DNA of 64,000 nucleotides from Onthophagus taurus (Eukaryota > Arthropoda > Insecta > Coleoptera > Scarabaeidae): assembly GCF_036711975.1 (NCBI RefSeq), contig NC_091966.1, forward strand, positions 40,245,501 to 40,309,500. The letters are read 5' to 3'. The translations under genes were made by a program, and so were the position numbers. Shown piece by piece: positions 43,950 through 55,270 of the stretch. Below the pieces are notes generated by a model. That model was not told the origin of the DNA and ran no database searches. It worked only from the letters and a program-made list of their open reading frames with translations. How positions within the stretch are numbered: the first letter of the stretch is position 1; each line of letters begins with the position of its first letter.

Positions 43950-44607
43950 ATCAATTCTTTTAATAAGAAAGTCTGTTAGAAACCATCATAATTAGTGGAT
44001 TAGACGATGACTAAATTTCGGTGTTTATCTTTTATAACCGTTTAGTATTTAAATATAATGTTCTTTTTATCGGTTATTTGTTGTTGATATGAAAAAACAT
44101 AATAAACTTGACGTATGGGTTGTTGAAAATATTTGGAAAGTTTTTTTTCCATGGGGAGTATGGGGATTTTAGTTTTTTGGTTACTTTAAATGTCATTAAA
44201 AGTTTCACTTTCACTCAATAGATGTCATTTATTATAAAAATATCATTAAATTAATTAAAAATTAAAATAATCAAAAAAATGAGGAAAAAGTTTTTTTAAG
44301 ATGTTAATTAAATCTAAACAAAATAGATATATTTTTTAATTGATTATTTTAATAGGATTATTTCAAATTTTACGTTTTGAGGTTATGTTTTTTAATAGAA
44401 CCCAAAGATTTCTATATTTATTTTAATTTATAATAACACCGAGAAAGCATTTGAATTACATTTACAATTAATATTATGTTTTAAAATAAGAAATTACGTT
44501 TTTAAAAGTAATAAAACATAGTCAAAAATTTTTATTTTTAAAGGTTGGCATCAAAACTTTTCTAACCTCAAAATATTAAAAAACCGTTATGATTAAAATT
44601 TAAAATT
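43950..44607. promoter_or_regulatory. HELZ/PMS2 head-to-head promoter region, copy 1
   Basis: From ~44130 (TTTGGAAAGTTTTTTTTCCA) to 44607 it is repeated at 45457-45925, with shared words AATGTCATTAAAAGTTTCAC, TTTTACGTNTTGAGGTTATG and AAAGGTTGGCATCAAAACTT. It probably contains the ancestral two-way promoter. Confidence 0.65.
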
Positions 44608-44890
44608 ATGAATTTTTTCCAAAATAACTATTCCGATGAAAATAATGTAAAAGATGAGATAAATCAGATTATAAAGCCTATAAATACACCAACGATTCAT
44701 AAAATTTGTTCAGGACAAGTAATTATTTCCAAATAAAATCTAACACCTTTTATTAATTAATCTTTTAGGTTATAATAACTCTAGCTGTTGCTGTAAAAGA
44801 GTTAGTGCAGATTACATTGGATGCAGGAACAACTACAATAGAAGTTAAACCTAAAGAATAGGGCAGTGAATTAATTGAGGTTATTGATCA
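44608..44890 (+). pseudogene. Truncated 5' duplicate of PMS2
   Basis: Exon 1 (44608-44718) and the start of exon 2 (from 44769) match PMS2 at 45926 and 46092. Stop TAG at 44859 replaces Tyr of KEYGSEL. The ATPase motif reads ELVQITLDAG instead of [10 protein letters not shown], losing the magnesium-binding Asn. After ~44890 an ~80-bp deletion removes the rest of the exon; matching intron sequence then continues to the hairpin repeat at 44990. Clearly dead. Confidence 0.93.
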
Positions 44891-44989
44891 CAGCTAAAAA
44901 ACTACCATGCACTTGCACTATTTCACATAAAATGCAACATAGCTGAATAGTACAGGCATTGGGTAGTTTTGCAAAGGAAAAGCTTTGCT

Positions 44990-45150
44990 TGGAAAAAGGT
45001 ATGAACCCTGGTTTTCGGCCGTCTTTAGAGACACACGACTAAACCCAAATGTTTCTAATTCTATTTCTAGTGTTAGTTCTACTTTTGATTTAATAAAAAT
45101 ATACCACCATCTAACACGGAATAACAATTTAAACTAGAACTAATACTAGA
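44990..45150. repeat. GTTCTAG hairpin repeat, in the PMS2 pseudogene copy
   Basis: GGCCGTCTTTAGAGACACAC, ACTAAACCCAAATGTTTCTA, GTGTTAGTTCTACTTTT and AAACTAGAACTAATACTAGA. The equivalent repeat sits in intron 2 of intact PMS2 at 46385, so it predates the duplication. Confidence 0.75.
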
Positions 45151-45925
45151 CCCAAGGTACTACATGAATATAAGGTATTTCATATGCTGAACGAAATTTA
45201 GCACGTACTGCGCATTGGCTCCCGCACGTCATCACCGTGCGTCACAGCTTAGCAGCCAATTATAAGCGTGGGTTTGTTTACGAAATTACAAACATTGGGT
45301 TATTTCGTTTAAGTGTCGTTAGATTTTTATAGTGTATATTGAAGTTATACACTTTTTGTCAAGTTTTTTATGATATGTGTTATCAAGATTTTATTTTGTG
45401 TGTTGAAATTATTGTGTTCTTTGAATGTTTTTAATTTATTTTTGAGTAACTTAATCAATTTGGAAAGTTTTTTTTCGATGGGATTTTAGTTACTTTAAAT
45501 GTCATTAAAAGTTTCACTTTCACTCAATAGATGTCATTTATTATTAAAATATTAATATTAACTAAAGAAAATTCAAATTAATCAAAAAAATGAGACGGAA
45601 GTTTTATTAAGGTGTTAATTAAAGCTAAACAAAATAGATATTTTTTTAAAATTGATTATTTTAATAGGAGTATTTCAAATTTTACGTGTTGAGGTTATGT
45701 TTTTTAATAGAACCCCAAAAATTTCTATATTTATTTTATTTTCTAATAACACCATGACAAACGTTTGAATTAGATTTACAATTAATATTAATAATATAAT
45801 ATTAATTTAAAATAATAAATTATGTTTTTAAAAGTAATAAAATAAAATTTTAATTTTTAAAGGTTGGCATCAAAACTTTTCTAACCTCCAAATATTATAA
45901 AACTTTATGATAAAAATTTAAAACT
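45151..45925. promoter_or_regulatory. Spacer and promoter copy 2 before PMS2
   Basis: 45210-45290 is locally GC-rich, with CGCATTGGCTCCCGCACGTC, CACCGTGCGTCACAGC and CAGCCAATTATAAGCG, i.e. CCAAT boxes in both orientations and CRE-like TGACG words. This looks like a promoter or a transposon end. 45457-45925 repeats 44130-44607 and leads to the ATG of intact PMS2. Confidence 0.5.
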
Positions 45926-48900
45926 ATGAATTTTTCCCAAGATAACAACTATTCCGATGAAAATAATATAAAAGATGAGATAAATCAGATTATAAAGCCT
46001 ATAAATACACAAACGGTTCATAAAATTTGTTCTGGACAAGTAATTATTTCCAAATTAAATGTAACACTTTTTTTATTAATTAATCTTTTAGGTTGTGCTA
46101 ACTCTAGCTGTTGCTGTAAAAGAGTTAGTGGAGAATGCATTAGATGCAGGAGCAACTACAATAGAAGTTAAACTTAAAGAATATGGCAGTGAATTAATTG
46201 AGGTTATAGATAACGGAGGTGGAGTTATCAAAGAAAATTTTGCCGCCTTAAGTATATCTTGTAGTGGGAATTTCATATAACTCGTAATATATGAATGCAG
46301 TAACCATAATTACGAAATTACTGTGCACTTGCATTGCCCCACATAAAATGTAAATAACTTAATAGTACAGGCCAATTGTGCAGTTTCTGGTTCTAGTGTT
46401 AGTTCTACTTTTTGTTCAATTAAAATGTACCACAATCTAATGCTGAATAACAATTAAAACTAGAACTAACCTTAGAACTAGAAACATTCGGGCTTAATTT
46501 TGCATATAAATACATACAAGTTATGTTCAATTGGGACTGGAGACTAAACAAAACTATAATTTAGAAGAAAAATGTTTAATAAACTGTTAGATAATACATA
46601 CAACAAAGTATATTATTATGTACATATTACAAAAAAGTAAACAGAAGTTATTTTGATGTAGAAGGTTTCATAAAATCTAATAATATCGTCTGACGAGTTA
46701 AATTTTTTTCTTCTCACGCTAAATTTCCTCGTAACGCGCTAATAAATTTTTTATTGCCCGTTTTGTAGTAGAAATACGCATCTCGTCTATTTTTTCTAAA
46801 ATTTGTAATCCTTTTTCAATTGAACTGAGGCCTTCTGTCAAGTTTGCAACCATCATTTGATCTTCTGATTGAGAAGGGTCTAAAGAATTAGATTATTCAA
46901 TGTCTTGCTCACGCATTTCCACAAGCTCATCAATTGTCAGCTCCTGATTGTGTGAATCCAGCAGTTCTTGAACGTCATCACCATCCACCTCTAAATTTAA
47001 TTGTCTGGTAAGATCGATCACTTGTTCAATCACATTATCAATTTGATCAGGGATCTGGCGTTGATTGTTCCTGGGTTTTAGTGCCCATTTAAAATTTTTT
47101 GTGAAATTTCATTCCAAGATTGTCCAATAATTCTCAGAGCATTTAAAACATAGAATTGCTTGCAAAAGTCTTTAACAGAAAGCTCAATGTTTTGTCTCAT
47201 AGCTTCATGTAGATGCACAAACGATCGTCTGGTGTAGAAAGTTTTAAATGTTTTAATGATTCCCTAGTCCATCAGTTGAAGCAAGCAGGTTGTATTCGGT
47301 GGCAAAAATACAACTTTCACACGTAGGTCGAAATTAATTAGAGTTGCAGGAGGATGACCTGGTGCATTGTTGATTAATAACATCACTATAAATGGGATTT
47401 GTTGTAATTGGTAATAACGTTCGACTTCAGGTATGAAGTGATGACCAAACCAGTCTTCCAAAAGAGTAGCTTTAGCATTTCACTTCCAAATCACGAGCAA
47501 CCCAGTTTTAGATATATTTTTTAAAGCCCTTGAATTTTATGAGCGATAAACTAAAAGAGGTTTTAATTTATAGCCACTAGCTGCATTCGAGCCAACCATT
47601 ACTGTCAATCCATCTTTGGCGGCTTTAAAACCTGGAAGAGTTTTCTCTTCACGCGCGATAAAAGTTCTTTTAGACATTTTTTTCCAGAATAGACCAGTTT
47701 CATCTACATTAAATATGGTTTGGCTTGTATAGCCACCTTCTTCTATCATTGCCTTGAGTATCTCTGGATAAAGAGACGCAGTGCAGAGTCTTACCGCCTC
47801 TGCACTTCCTGCGATGCTATACCAATTACAATGACTTTTGAAACGACTAAACCTACCGTTACTGGCTTTAAACATTTCATCTTTGGCCACCTCTCCAGCT
47901 TCTTCTTTTAATCTCTCAAAAATTAGCTTAACTTGATAGCACACCGTGTTCTGATCAACAGGACAATTTTTCACTCTTACTTGATTATCACACCATATTT
48001 TTAACATTGTTTCCATCTTGTGAGCGATAATACTATGACGTTTACGAATGATGCTCCGAATTTACACAAAACGGGGTAGCTTAAGTAATTAGTAGGGCAC
48101 GGAACTTTTGTAACAAAACGAACGATTTCCCCCCTCCACTCGTTCTCAGCGGCGTCCGCTGAGTAAATCTTGATTAAAAGAACAACATACTGTTCAGTGG
48201 GAAATTAAAATTTCAAGTTAGAAAAAAATTGTGTTAACAAAAATTGTTCCTGAAACAATTCTAAACAAACTTTGTCAAAAATTTTTTTTGATTTAATCAA
48301 TAATTAACGAGATAACCTCAAAATAATAATTTTTCCGTTTTTATACATAGTACATTATACTTAGATGCTTAATTAATAGAGATGTAAAATTTTTTTATTA
48401 AGATAATTGATTCAAAATCGAAATTGAAACAAATTTTATTTAAAACATTTTTTGATAAAAACAATAATTATTGAGATAATTAATTTTGATAGCATACTAT
48501 TCAGAGGGAAATTAAAATTTCAAGTTAGCAAAAAATTGTATTAACAAACACTGTTCCTGAAGTAATTTTAAACAAATTTTGTTAACAACATTTTTTGATT
48601 AAATCAACAATAAGGATATAACCTCAAAAATATTAATTTTTGTAGCATACTGTTCAGTGGGAAATTAAAATTTCAAGTTAGAAAAAAAATATGTTAACAA
48701 AAATTGTTCCTGAAACAATTCTAAACAAACTTTGTCAACATTTTTTTTGGATTTAATCTATAATTAAGGAGATAACCTCAAAATAATAATTTTTAAATTT
48801 TTGTACATAATTACACTTAGATGCTTAATTAATAGAGATGTAAAAATTTTTTATTAAGATAATTGATTCAAAATCGAAATTGAAACAAATTTTATTTAAA

Positions 48901-51900
48901 ACATTTTTTGATAAAAACAATAATTATTGACATAATTCATTTATTCTGAAGCATACTATTCAGAGGGAAATTAAAATTTCAAGTTACCAAAAAATTGTAT
49001 TAACAAACACTGTTCCTGAAGTAATTTTAAACAAATATTGTTAATAACAATTTTTGATTTGATCAATAATTAAGAACATAGCCTCATTTGTATGAAATTT
49101 TCTACTGAGAACAAGTGGAGGGGGGAATCGTATCGTTTTGTTACAAAAGTTAGTAATTAGTAATGGGGTAATACTGTAATGTCAAATTATATTGACATGT
49201 TGCATTATATGTGGGATAAAGTAAGCAGGTACGCCCTGATTTCCATGGAAATAAATTTTTGTATATTGCATCTTAAGTGAAATTCACTGTATATTATTAA
49301 TAATCAATATTTAATGAATATATTTTTAGCTTTAAAACATTATACATCAAAAATTAAAGAATTTAACGACTTAGAATTCGTGGAAACTTTGGGATTTCGT
49401 GGTGAAGCATTAAGCTCACTTTGCGCCCTCTCAGATGTAACAATTATAACACGACATAGTTCGGCAAATATAGCCACTAAAATAACTTACGATCATAATG
49501 GGAAAATAATCGATGAAAGTTCGGCTCCTAGATCAAAAGGGACAACAGTTTGTTTAAGCAATTTATTTATAACTTTACCGGTACGGCGAAGAGAGTTTTT
49601 AAAAAACCTTAAACGAGAATTTAATAAAATGTGCCAACTTTTATACGCTTACTGCTTAATATCGACAAATGTAAAGTATGTAAACTTAATAAATAATGAG
49701 TCAAGTTTAAAAAAATTTAATTTTAGGATTACGTGTATTAATCAATTATCGAAAGGTTCAAAATCAACAGTGGTGTCTACGCAAGGATCTCATTCAATAA
49801 GAGATAACATTATTAATGTTTTCGGTGCAAAACAAATAGCGTCGTTAATTGATATAAACACCGTTGATCCTGTTGATGATGTTCTAAAAGAATATGGAAT
49901 CGAAAATCGAGCGGGGAATGAAAAACCGTTTAAATTCGTATGTTTTATTTCGAGCGTAACTCATGGTTTGGGACGTAGCATCGCCGATAGACAATTCATT
50001 TATATAAATTCAAGACCATGTGAACCCCCAAAAATTTTAAAATTAATCAACGAAACATATAAACAATACAACAGCCATCAATATCCCTTCGTCTTTTTAA
50101 ATATCTTAACAGAAAGAAATCAAATTGATGTAAACGTAACTCCCGATAAGAGACAAATTTTTTTTCAAAAAGAAAAATTACTTTTAGCTTATTTAAAATC
50201 GTCTTTATTAGATTCATTTAAAAATTTTCCTTCAACTTACGATTTACAAAATTTAGATATTTTTAAAGATGATAAAAAAGCTTTGACACAAATTACGCTT
50301 AATAATAGTTTGAAAGGTTTAAAAAGAAGCAATTCTAATAATAATGAGGAAGGAAATTCAAGTTTGTTGGATGCTTTTCGTAAAAAACCTAAGGTTGATA
50401 ACAATCAAGTGAAAGTGAACGATTTAAAATTGATTTTTGGGAAAATTGATGAAAAAGCGAAACGAGATATTGAACCTAAATATCAAAAGATTCCCAAATT
50501 TGATGATAAAATTGAAACAGATTTAGAGAAATCCCCAGAAAAAGAATTAAAGCTTAAAGATGAATCTAAAAGTGTTGAATGCAAATTTACTCCAGGTTAA
50601 TTTAATTTATTTCATTAAAAGTTGAGATTTGTAAAATCTTTGTTGTAGCGAAACCGAGATCAATAATAGATGGTGTTATCGATGTTGAAAATATTCCTAA
50701 ATATGACAGTAAAGATTTAACGATTCTAAAAGAGGATAGCAAAAAGATGTTGGATATTTCTTTAGGAGAAATTCGTTGTAGAATTAAAAAACGAGGGGAA
50801 TACCTGAATCAAGCAAAAGATGAAATAAAAAAAGTATTATTTAGGGCGGAAATTTCGCCCACACAAAACTCCACCGCCGAACAAGAATTACAAAAGCAAA
50901 TTACGAAAGATAAATTTAAAGAAATGGAAATTATTGGACAATTTAATTTGGGATTTATCGTGGCTAAATTAAAAAACGATTTGTTTATAATCGATCAACA
51001 CGCTACAGATGAAAAATATAATTTTGAACAATTACAAGCTAACACTATTTTGGAAACGCAAAATCTTGTCCAGTAAGTAATTAATATTTATTTGTTTATG
51101 TACATAAGACACAGCACAGGACGAACCCGATAAAAGCTGTGTCACTGAAAAGAATAAGATCAAAACAAAATAATAAAGGCACAAAATAGATTAAAAGAAC
51201 AAGATTGACACGATAGATTTTATTTATTTACTATTATTCTATTTTTTTTAAAATTTTTAAAGTGTTGTAATATTCGTGTGTCATGTGATTTGGAATGACC
51301 TTGGTCATGCGTCTGGAGACGCACGGCTAACCCTATACTTTCTAGTTCTAGCTCTAGTGTTAGTTCTAGTTTTACACTAGCATTATCGCTAAAATTAACA
51401 CAAGACCTAGAACTAGAATCATTTGGGTTTAGCCGTCTTGAAAGACATGTGACTAAATCCGAATGTTTCTAGTTCTCGGTCTAGTGTTAGTTCTAGTTTT
51501 GCACTAGCACTATCACTAGAACTAACAAGCACTTGACACGTCTTGAGAGACGTGCGGCTAAACCCGAATGTTTCCAGTTCTAAGTCTAGTATTAGTTTGA
51601 TTTTTATGACGGATGCATATCTTTTACATGTAACCCATTCTCTACGGATTCGTAGGAGGTGTTATCAAAAGCGTAGAGGGTATGTCTTTGAAAGCACATA
51701 CACTATCTCGTTGGATGCAATTATCTCCTCTAAAGTGCTTGTCAAAGCATAGAGAGCAGTAATTGTTCATTTTGCTTTCTGTTAAGCATATTCACTCGGA
51801 AGGAATGGATTAATCCATCCATTAGTCCTCCATTCCTAAGATATTAATCAATTACCTTTTCCATCACTTTGAGGAGAAATGAAGTTAGGCTAATTGGACC

Positions 51901-54900
51901 GCGTTATGCATCACTTGACTAAGCGACAAATGATTTTCGTTTTCATCTCTCTAAAAACATAAGACATCTCAGAATAGACAGGCTCAAAGTAATGAAAATT
52001 GTTTGGTGCCTGTCTATTTCTATCACAGAACACTGATGATAGCCATCACAAGCACAGAATCCGCTTGGTCAGTCGTTTTACGATTATACAGTCGATTTTT
52101 TTTTAATCAATGAAATGACCCAAAAACACGTTAAAAATAAAAAGAAAGTGCGAAAAAGTGATTAACACTAGATTAACTTCAGTTATAAAACTTCTATTAT
52201 ATGATAAGTAACTTCAGGTTTAAAATGTCAACCTCAATTTTGACATATTTGTAATCTTCATTAAAAATCCTTTAAAATGAGTACAAACACGACATATTTA
52301 TCTTCAATATTAATGAAGTTATGGTCAACTTCCGGTTAAGAATGTCAACGTCAATTTTGACATATTTGTAATCGTCGTGAAAAATCCTTTAAAATGAATC
52401 CAAACATGATACGTTTAATTCCAATATTACTCGAGATATAAGCAACTTCCGATTTGAAATGTCAATGTCATTTTGACATATTCTTAATTTTTATAAAATG
52501 TCTTAATATTTGTCACAAAAACAAAAATATAATAAAAATTAAGGTTGGTATTAATATTTAAAAATTTAATTGCTATTGTTGCTAATTTAGGGTTTAATGT
52601 TGTTTATTCTAACTTTTTTGTTTTTTGAGATAAGTGCATCATCTTTGGACTCATTTTAAAGGTTTTTTAATAAAGATGACAAATATGTCAAAATTGACGT
52701 TGACGTTTCAAACCGGAAGTGATTGTATTTCCATTAATATTAAAGTTAAATATGTCGAGTTTGGACTCTATTTTAAAGGGTTTTTTATGAAGTTGACAAA
52801 TATGTCAAAATTGCAAGTTCGAACTTTTTGGTTTTTTGAGATAAATGGGTCAAGTTGGTTATTTTATGAAGATTACATAAAATTGACATTAACAACTGAA
52901 AGTTTTTGTCACGACTAAACCCGAATGTTTCTAGTTCTCGTTCTAGTTTTAGTTCAATAAAAATATACAACATAGTAATAGCTTATGCTAACTAGCTCTG
53001 CCTACCGTTGTCGTTTGTAAAATGGATAACATGAGAAATGGTAATCTATTTGTAGAGTTTCTGAAGATGGCCAAGGGCCGAAACTAGTTAAACTTAAATT
53101 CTATATAAAATAAAAGACATAAACTTTTAATGTAATACTATTAACATCTAGAAAACGACACTATTGTAGAATTTCTTGGTGTGTCTAAGGGCCGGTTGTA
53201 CCACCTCCCGATAAGTTTATCCGATAGATAAATTGGCGCACTTAGCCAATGAGAGCGCTTAAAACCGCTGTAACCATGGTAATTGTCCGCTAGATAGTTT
53301 ATCGGGAGGTGGTACAACCGGCCCTAAGGGCCGGTTTATCAATGTCGAGTTAAATCTGTTAGATACGCAACTCATGGATAAACTTGCCTAACAGATAACC
53401 TCAGTGAACCGTTTATCCAGCAACTTTCTACCCGACAGGCAGCAACCTACGAGATAGAACATAGATGGTACCCCTGAGTGTTAACATTAGAAACGGAAAT
53501 GAAACGTAATTGGTGAAATTTGAATAATTGACTGTAGTTTATGAAGTGATGTAAACAGCTGATCGTGTTTTGGAGGTTATCATTCCCGTGTGCTTTCGGT
53601 ATTGTGTTTTGTTTTCGAAAACCTCTTTTATAATGGAATTCCTACATGAATATTTATTAGACAGCTATAAAGATGAGGATATTGTCAAACTCTTAAATTA
53701 TAAACGACGACCATATATTATAAAAGAAAGACAAAAGTCAAAACCACTTTGAGGAGTTGGACGACCACGTTTTTTTGTTAGATTTCGGTTAAAAAAGGAC
53801 ACAGTTTTGTCAACATTGGTTAAAATTAAGACGAGATTATACTATATTAGATTATAGATTATATTATTTTTTTTTTTAATTACTACATTATTATTTATTT
53901 TCTATAACATTTTTATATTCGTTTGCCAAATCCATCAGCAAGTTCTTTTCTGCTGTACTAAAATTTGATGATCTTTTCTTTCTCTTGCTTATCCATCACC
54001 ACAATTATAAGCTTAATTTATTTTTGACGTTATATTTTGATTTTATTGTCATTTCATTTCACAAAGCAACCAAACTTGTGCTCACATTTTTTGACAATAT
54101 CTAATAGGTAAACCCTTAATCAGTACTTCAATCTGGTGGGTATCCAAATGTCATATTTACCTATATGATTACCCTAAACTACGGGTGGATAAACGATTTG
54201 TCGACGTTATCTATCAGCTACAATTTTAATTGACAGATAAATCGTCTTAACTAGATATTGATAAACTGGCCCTAAGTGTCGTATCTAAGTCGGTTCTTAC
54301 ACATGATACAAATCGGACTTGAAATCGCATAACGTGATTGATAACGCAGATTGGCGCTTCGCTTTGAAACAAATAGTATTTTAGATCTTTCGGTATTCTG
54401 CATTTTTTCTAAGATAAGTTGCACCTTTACCTACCAGACATCATGAAAATCTCTAAAAACGATAAAATGTCGCTTAGTCAAGTGATGTATAACGTGGTCC
54501 AATTGGTCCTCTTTTTAATTTAGTAACATGAAGTTAGCAATAAAATTTTGACATTTAAACGTCAAATTCTCTCATCCAAAATTTTAAATAAAAATTAAGT
54601 TTTTTTTTATTAAATCTCACCTTTTTATATATTTTTAACATTAATTATTCTTTTTTAGTCCTAAATCATTAAATTTAACGGCCGCTAATGAATGTTTATT
54701 GATCGATAACGAAGAGACGTTTAAAAAAAATGGTTTTACATTTACGATTGATCATAATGGTTATTAATAAATCAATGTCGATATAGAAATCTTATCTAAT
54801 ATTTACATTTTTTTAGCTGAACCAACCCAAAAAATTAAATTAACCTCGCTACCGTTAAGTAAAAATTATATTTTTGGGAAAGATGATATCGACGAGTTGT

Positions 54901-55241
54901 TATTTATATTACAAGTATTAATTAGTTTTAATTAAGACGATTTGATCACTTTTTTGTGTTAATTTATAGGAAACGGCGCAAACTATATGTAGACCATCGA
55001 GAGTACGCCAAATGTTTGCTTCTAGAGCATGTCGGAAATCGGTTATGATAGGAAAGGCTCTAACGCACAGTGATATGCGTAAATTGGTGGATCATATGGG
55101 GGAAATTGATCAACCATGGGTTTGTTTATGATAAAACTAAATAATTTTAAAAATTATTTATTTCTTTTTTAATAGAATTGCCCACACGGACGCCCAACGA
55201 TGCGGCATTTAGTGAATTTAGACCTCATAAAATCAGATTAA
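45926..55241 (+). CDS. PMS2: Mismatch repair endonuclease PMS2
   Basis: Eight exons: 45926-46039, 46092-46251, 49330-50595, 50649-51072, 54659-54759, 54817-54914, 54970-55119 and 55176-55241; 792 residues (human 862), phases consistent. PMS2 pairs with MLH1 as MutLalpha and nicks DNA after mismatch recognition. The GHKL ATPase is complete: [11 protein letters not shown] (E49, N53), [21 protein letters not shown] and PRSKGTTV. After an acidic/Lys linker (~330-510) the endonuclease motif [12 protein letters not shown] (~629) is intact. The tail has [13 protein letters not shown] and [10 protein letters not shown], the other metal-site motifs. Introns 2 (3.1 kb) and 4 (3.6 kb) are packed with mobile elements; the other introns are 50-60 bp apart from one of 40-55. 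A dead 5' duplicate lies 1.3 kb upstream. The stop is 29 bp from the stop of convergent GRWD1. Confidence 0.96.
46385..46495. repeat. GTTCTAG hairpin repeat in PMS2 intron 2
   Basis: GGTTCTAGTGTTAGTTCTAC ... AAACTAGAACTAACCTTAGA; paralogue of 44990-45150. Confidence 0.75.
46680..48030 (-). pseudogene. Tigger/pogo-type transposase relic in PMS2 intron 2
   Basis: Minus-strand pieces 48016-47537 and 47461-~47100. The first gives the CENP-B-like helix-turn-helix region ([13 protein letters not shown]) and DDE_1 start ([44 protein letters not shown]). The second gives [16 protein letters not shown] and [13 protein letters not shown]. The second catalytic Asp, usual DNAPGHP, is Asn here (INNAPGHP). 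A frameshift plus further stops separate the pieces. Dead TIGD1-like element; its own ends were not located. Confidence 0.88.
48082..49163. mobile_element. Non-autonomous element with ~60-bp TIRs and internal tandem units
   Basis: The left end (TAATTAGTA ... ACTTTTGTAACAAAACGA ... CCCTCCACTCGTTCTCAG) pairs with the right end, whose reverse complement reads TTACTAATTACTAACTTTTG, then TAACAAAACGA and CCCCTCCACTTGTTCTCAG. Between them, four diverged units begin CATACTGTTCAGTGGGAAAT (48188, 48494, 48648, 48955 approximately). No coding sequence. It adjoins the 5' side of the Tigger relic. Confidence 0.78.
51310..51600. repeat. GTTCTAG hairpin repeat, tandem copies in PMS2 intron 4
   Basis: Three hairpin words in a row (GTCTGGAGACGCACGGCTAA; TTTAGCCGTCTTGAAAGACA; TTGAGAGACGTGCGGCTAAA) alternate with TAGTTCTAG arrays in alternating orientation. 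Confidence 0.8.
51601..52975. repeat. Composite repeat copy in PMS2 intron 4
   Basis: 51880-51960 (TAATTGGACCGCGTTATGC, CACTTGACTAAGCGACAAAT) is inverted at ~54455-54520, suggesting terminal arms of a larger element around the Harbinger insertions. 52030-52080 is inverted at 62985-63045 (GACTGACCAAGCGGATTCTG). 52190-52920 holds the TGACAT ~130-160-bp tandem units, including CAATATTAATGAAG, the empty site of the element at 11601. Confidence 0.7.
53189..53324. mobile_element. 136-bp Harbinger-type MITE with TAA target duplication
   Basis: Ends GGGCCGGTTGTACCACCTCC and the exact inverse at the right; TIRs extend to ~27 bp through CGATAA. TAA flanks at 53186-53188 and 53325-53327. A 3-bp TAA/TTA duplication is a PIF/Harbinger trait. 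Confidence 0.88.
53633..53845 (+). pseudogene. Harbinger transposase N-terminal remnant
   Basis: Reads [20 protein letters not shown] and then, around a +1 frameshift, [13 protein letters not shown] / [19 protein letters not shown]. This resembles the N-terminal pattern of insect Harbinger nucleases (DDxxFxxxFRLxKxTVxxL). The DDE domain is deleted. Confidence 0.7.
53893..53996 (-). pseudogene. Harbinger Myb/SANT-like protein remnant
   Basis: Minus strand from ATG at 53996: [20 protein letters not shown] then [14 protein letters not shown] and stop. This is the opening of the Myb_DNA-bind_5-type domain found in the second gene of Harbinger elements. Confidence 0.65.
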
Positions 55242-55270
55242 AACGAAACCTTTCTAAGTATAAAAAGTAA

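Larger units (their letters stand above)
53328..54272. mobile_element. 945-bp internally deleted PIF/Harbinger element
   Basis: The left end GGGCCGGTTTATCAATGTCG pairs with the right end, whose reverse complement is GGGCCAGTTTATCAATATCT. TAA flanks at 53325-53327 (shared with the MITE) and 54273-54275. Inside are a transposase N-terminal piece on the plus strand and a Myb/SANT-like piece on the minus strand, matching the two-gene plan of Harbinger elements. Confidence 0.88.

Noticed and set aside
43950-46600. Two PMS2 copies considered as two working genes
   Set aside because: The first copy has a stop, loss of an ATPase Asn and no downstream exons before the second copy begins.
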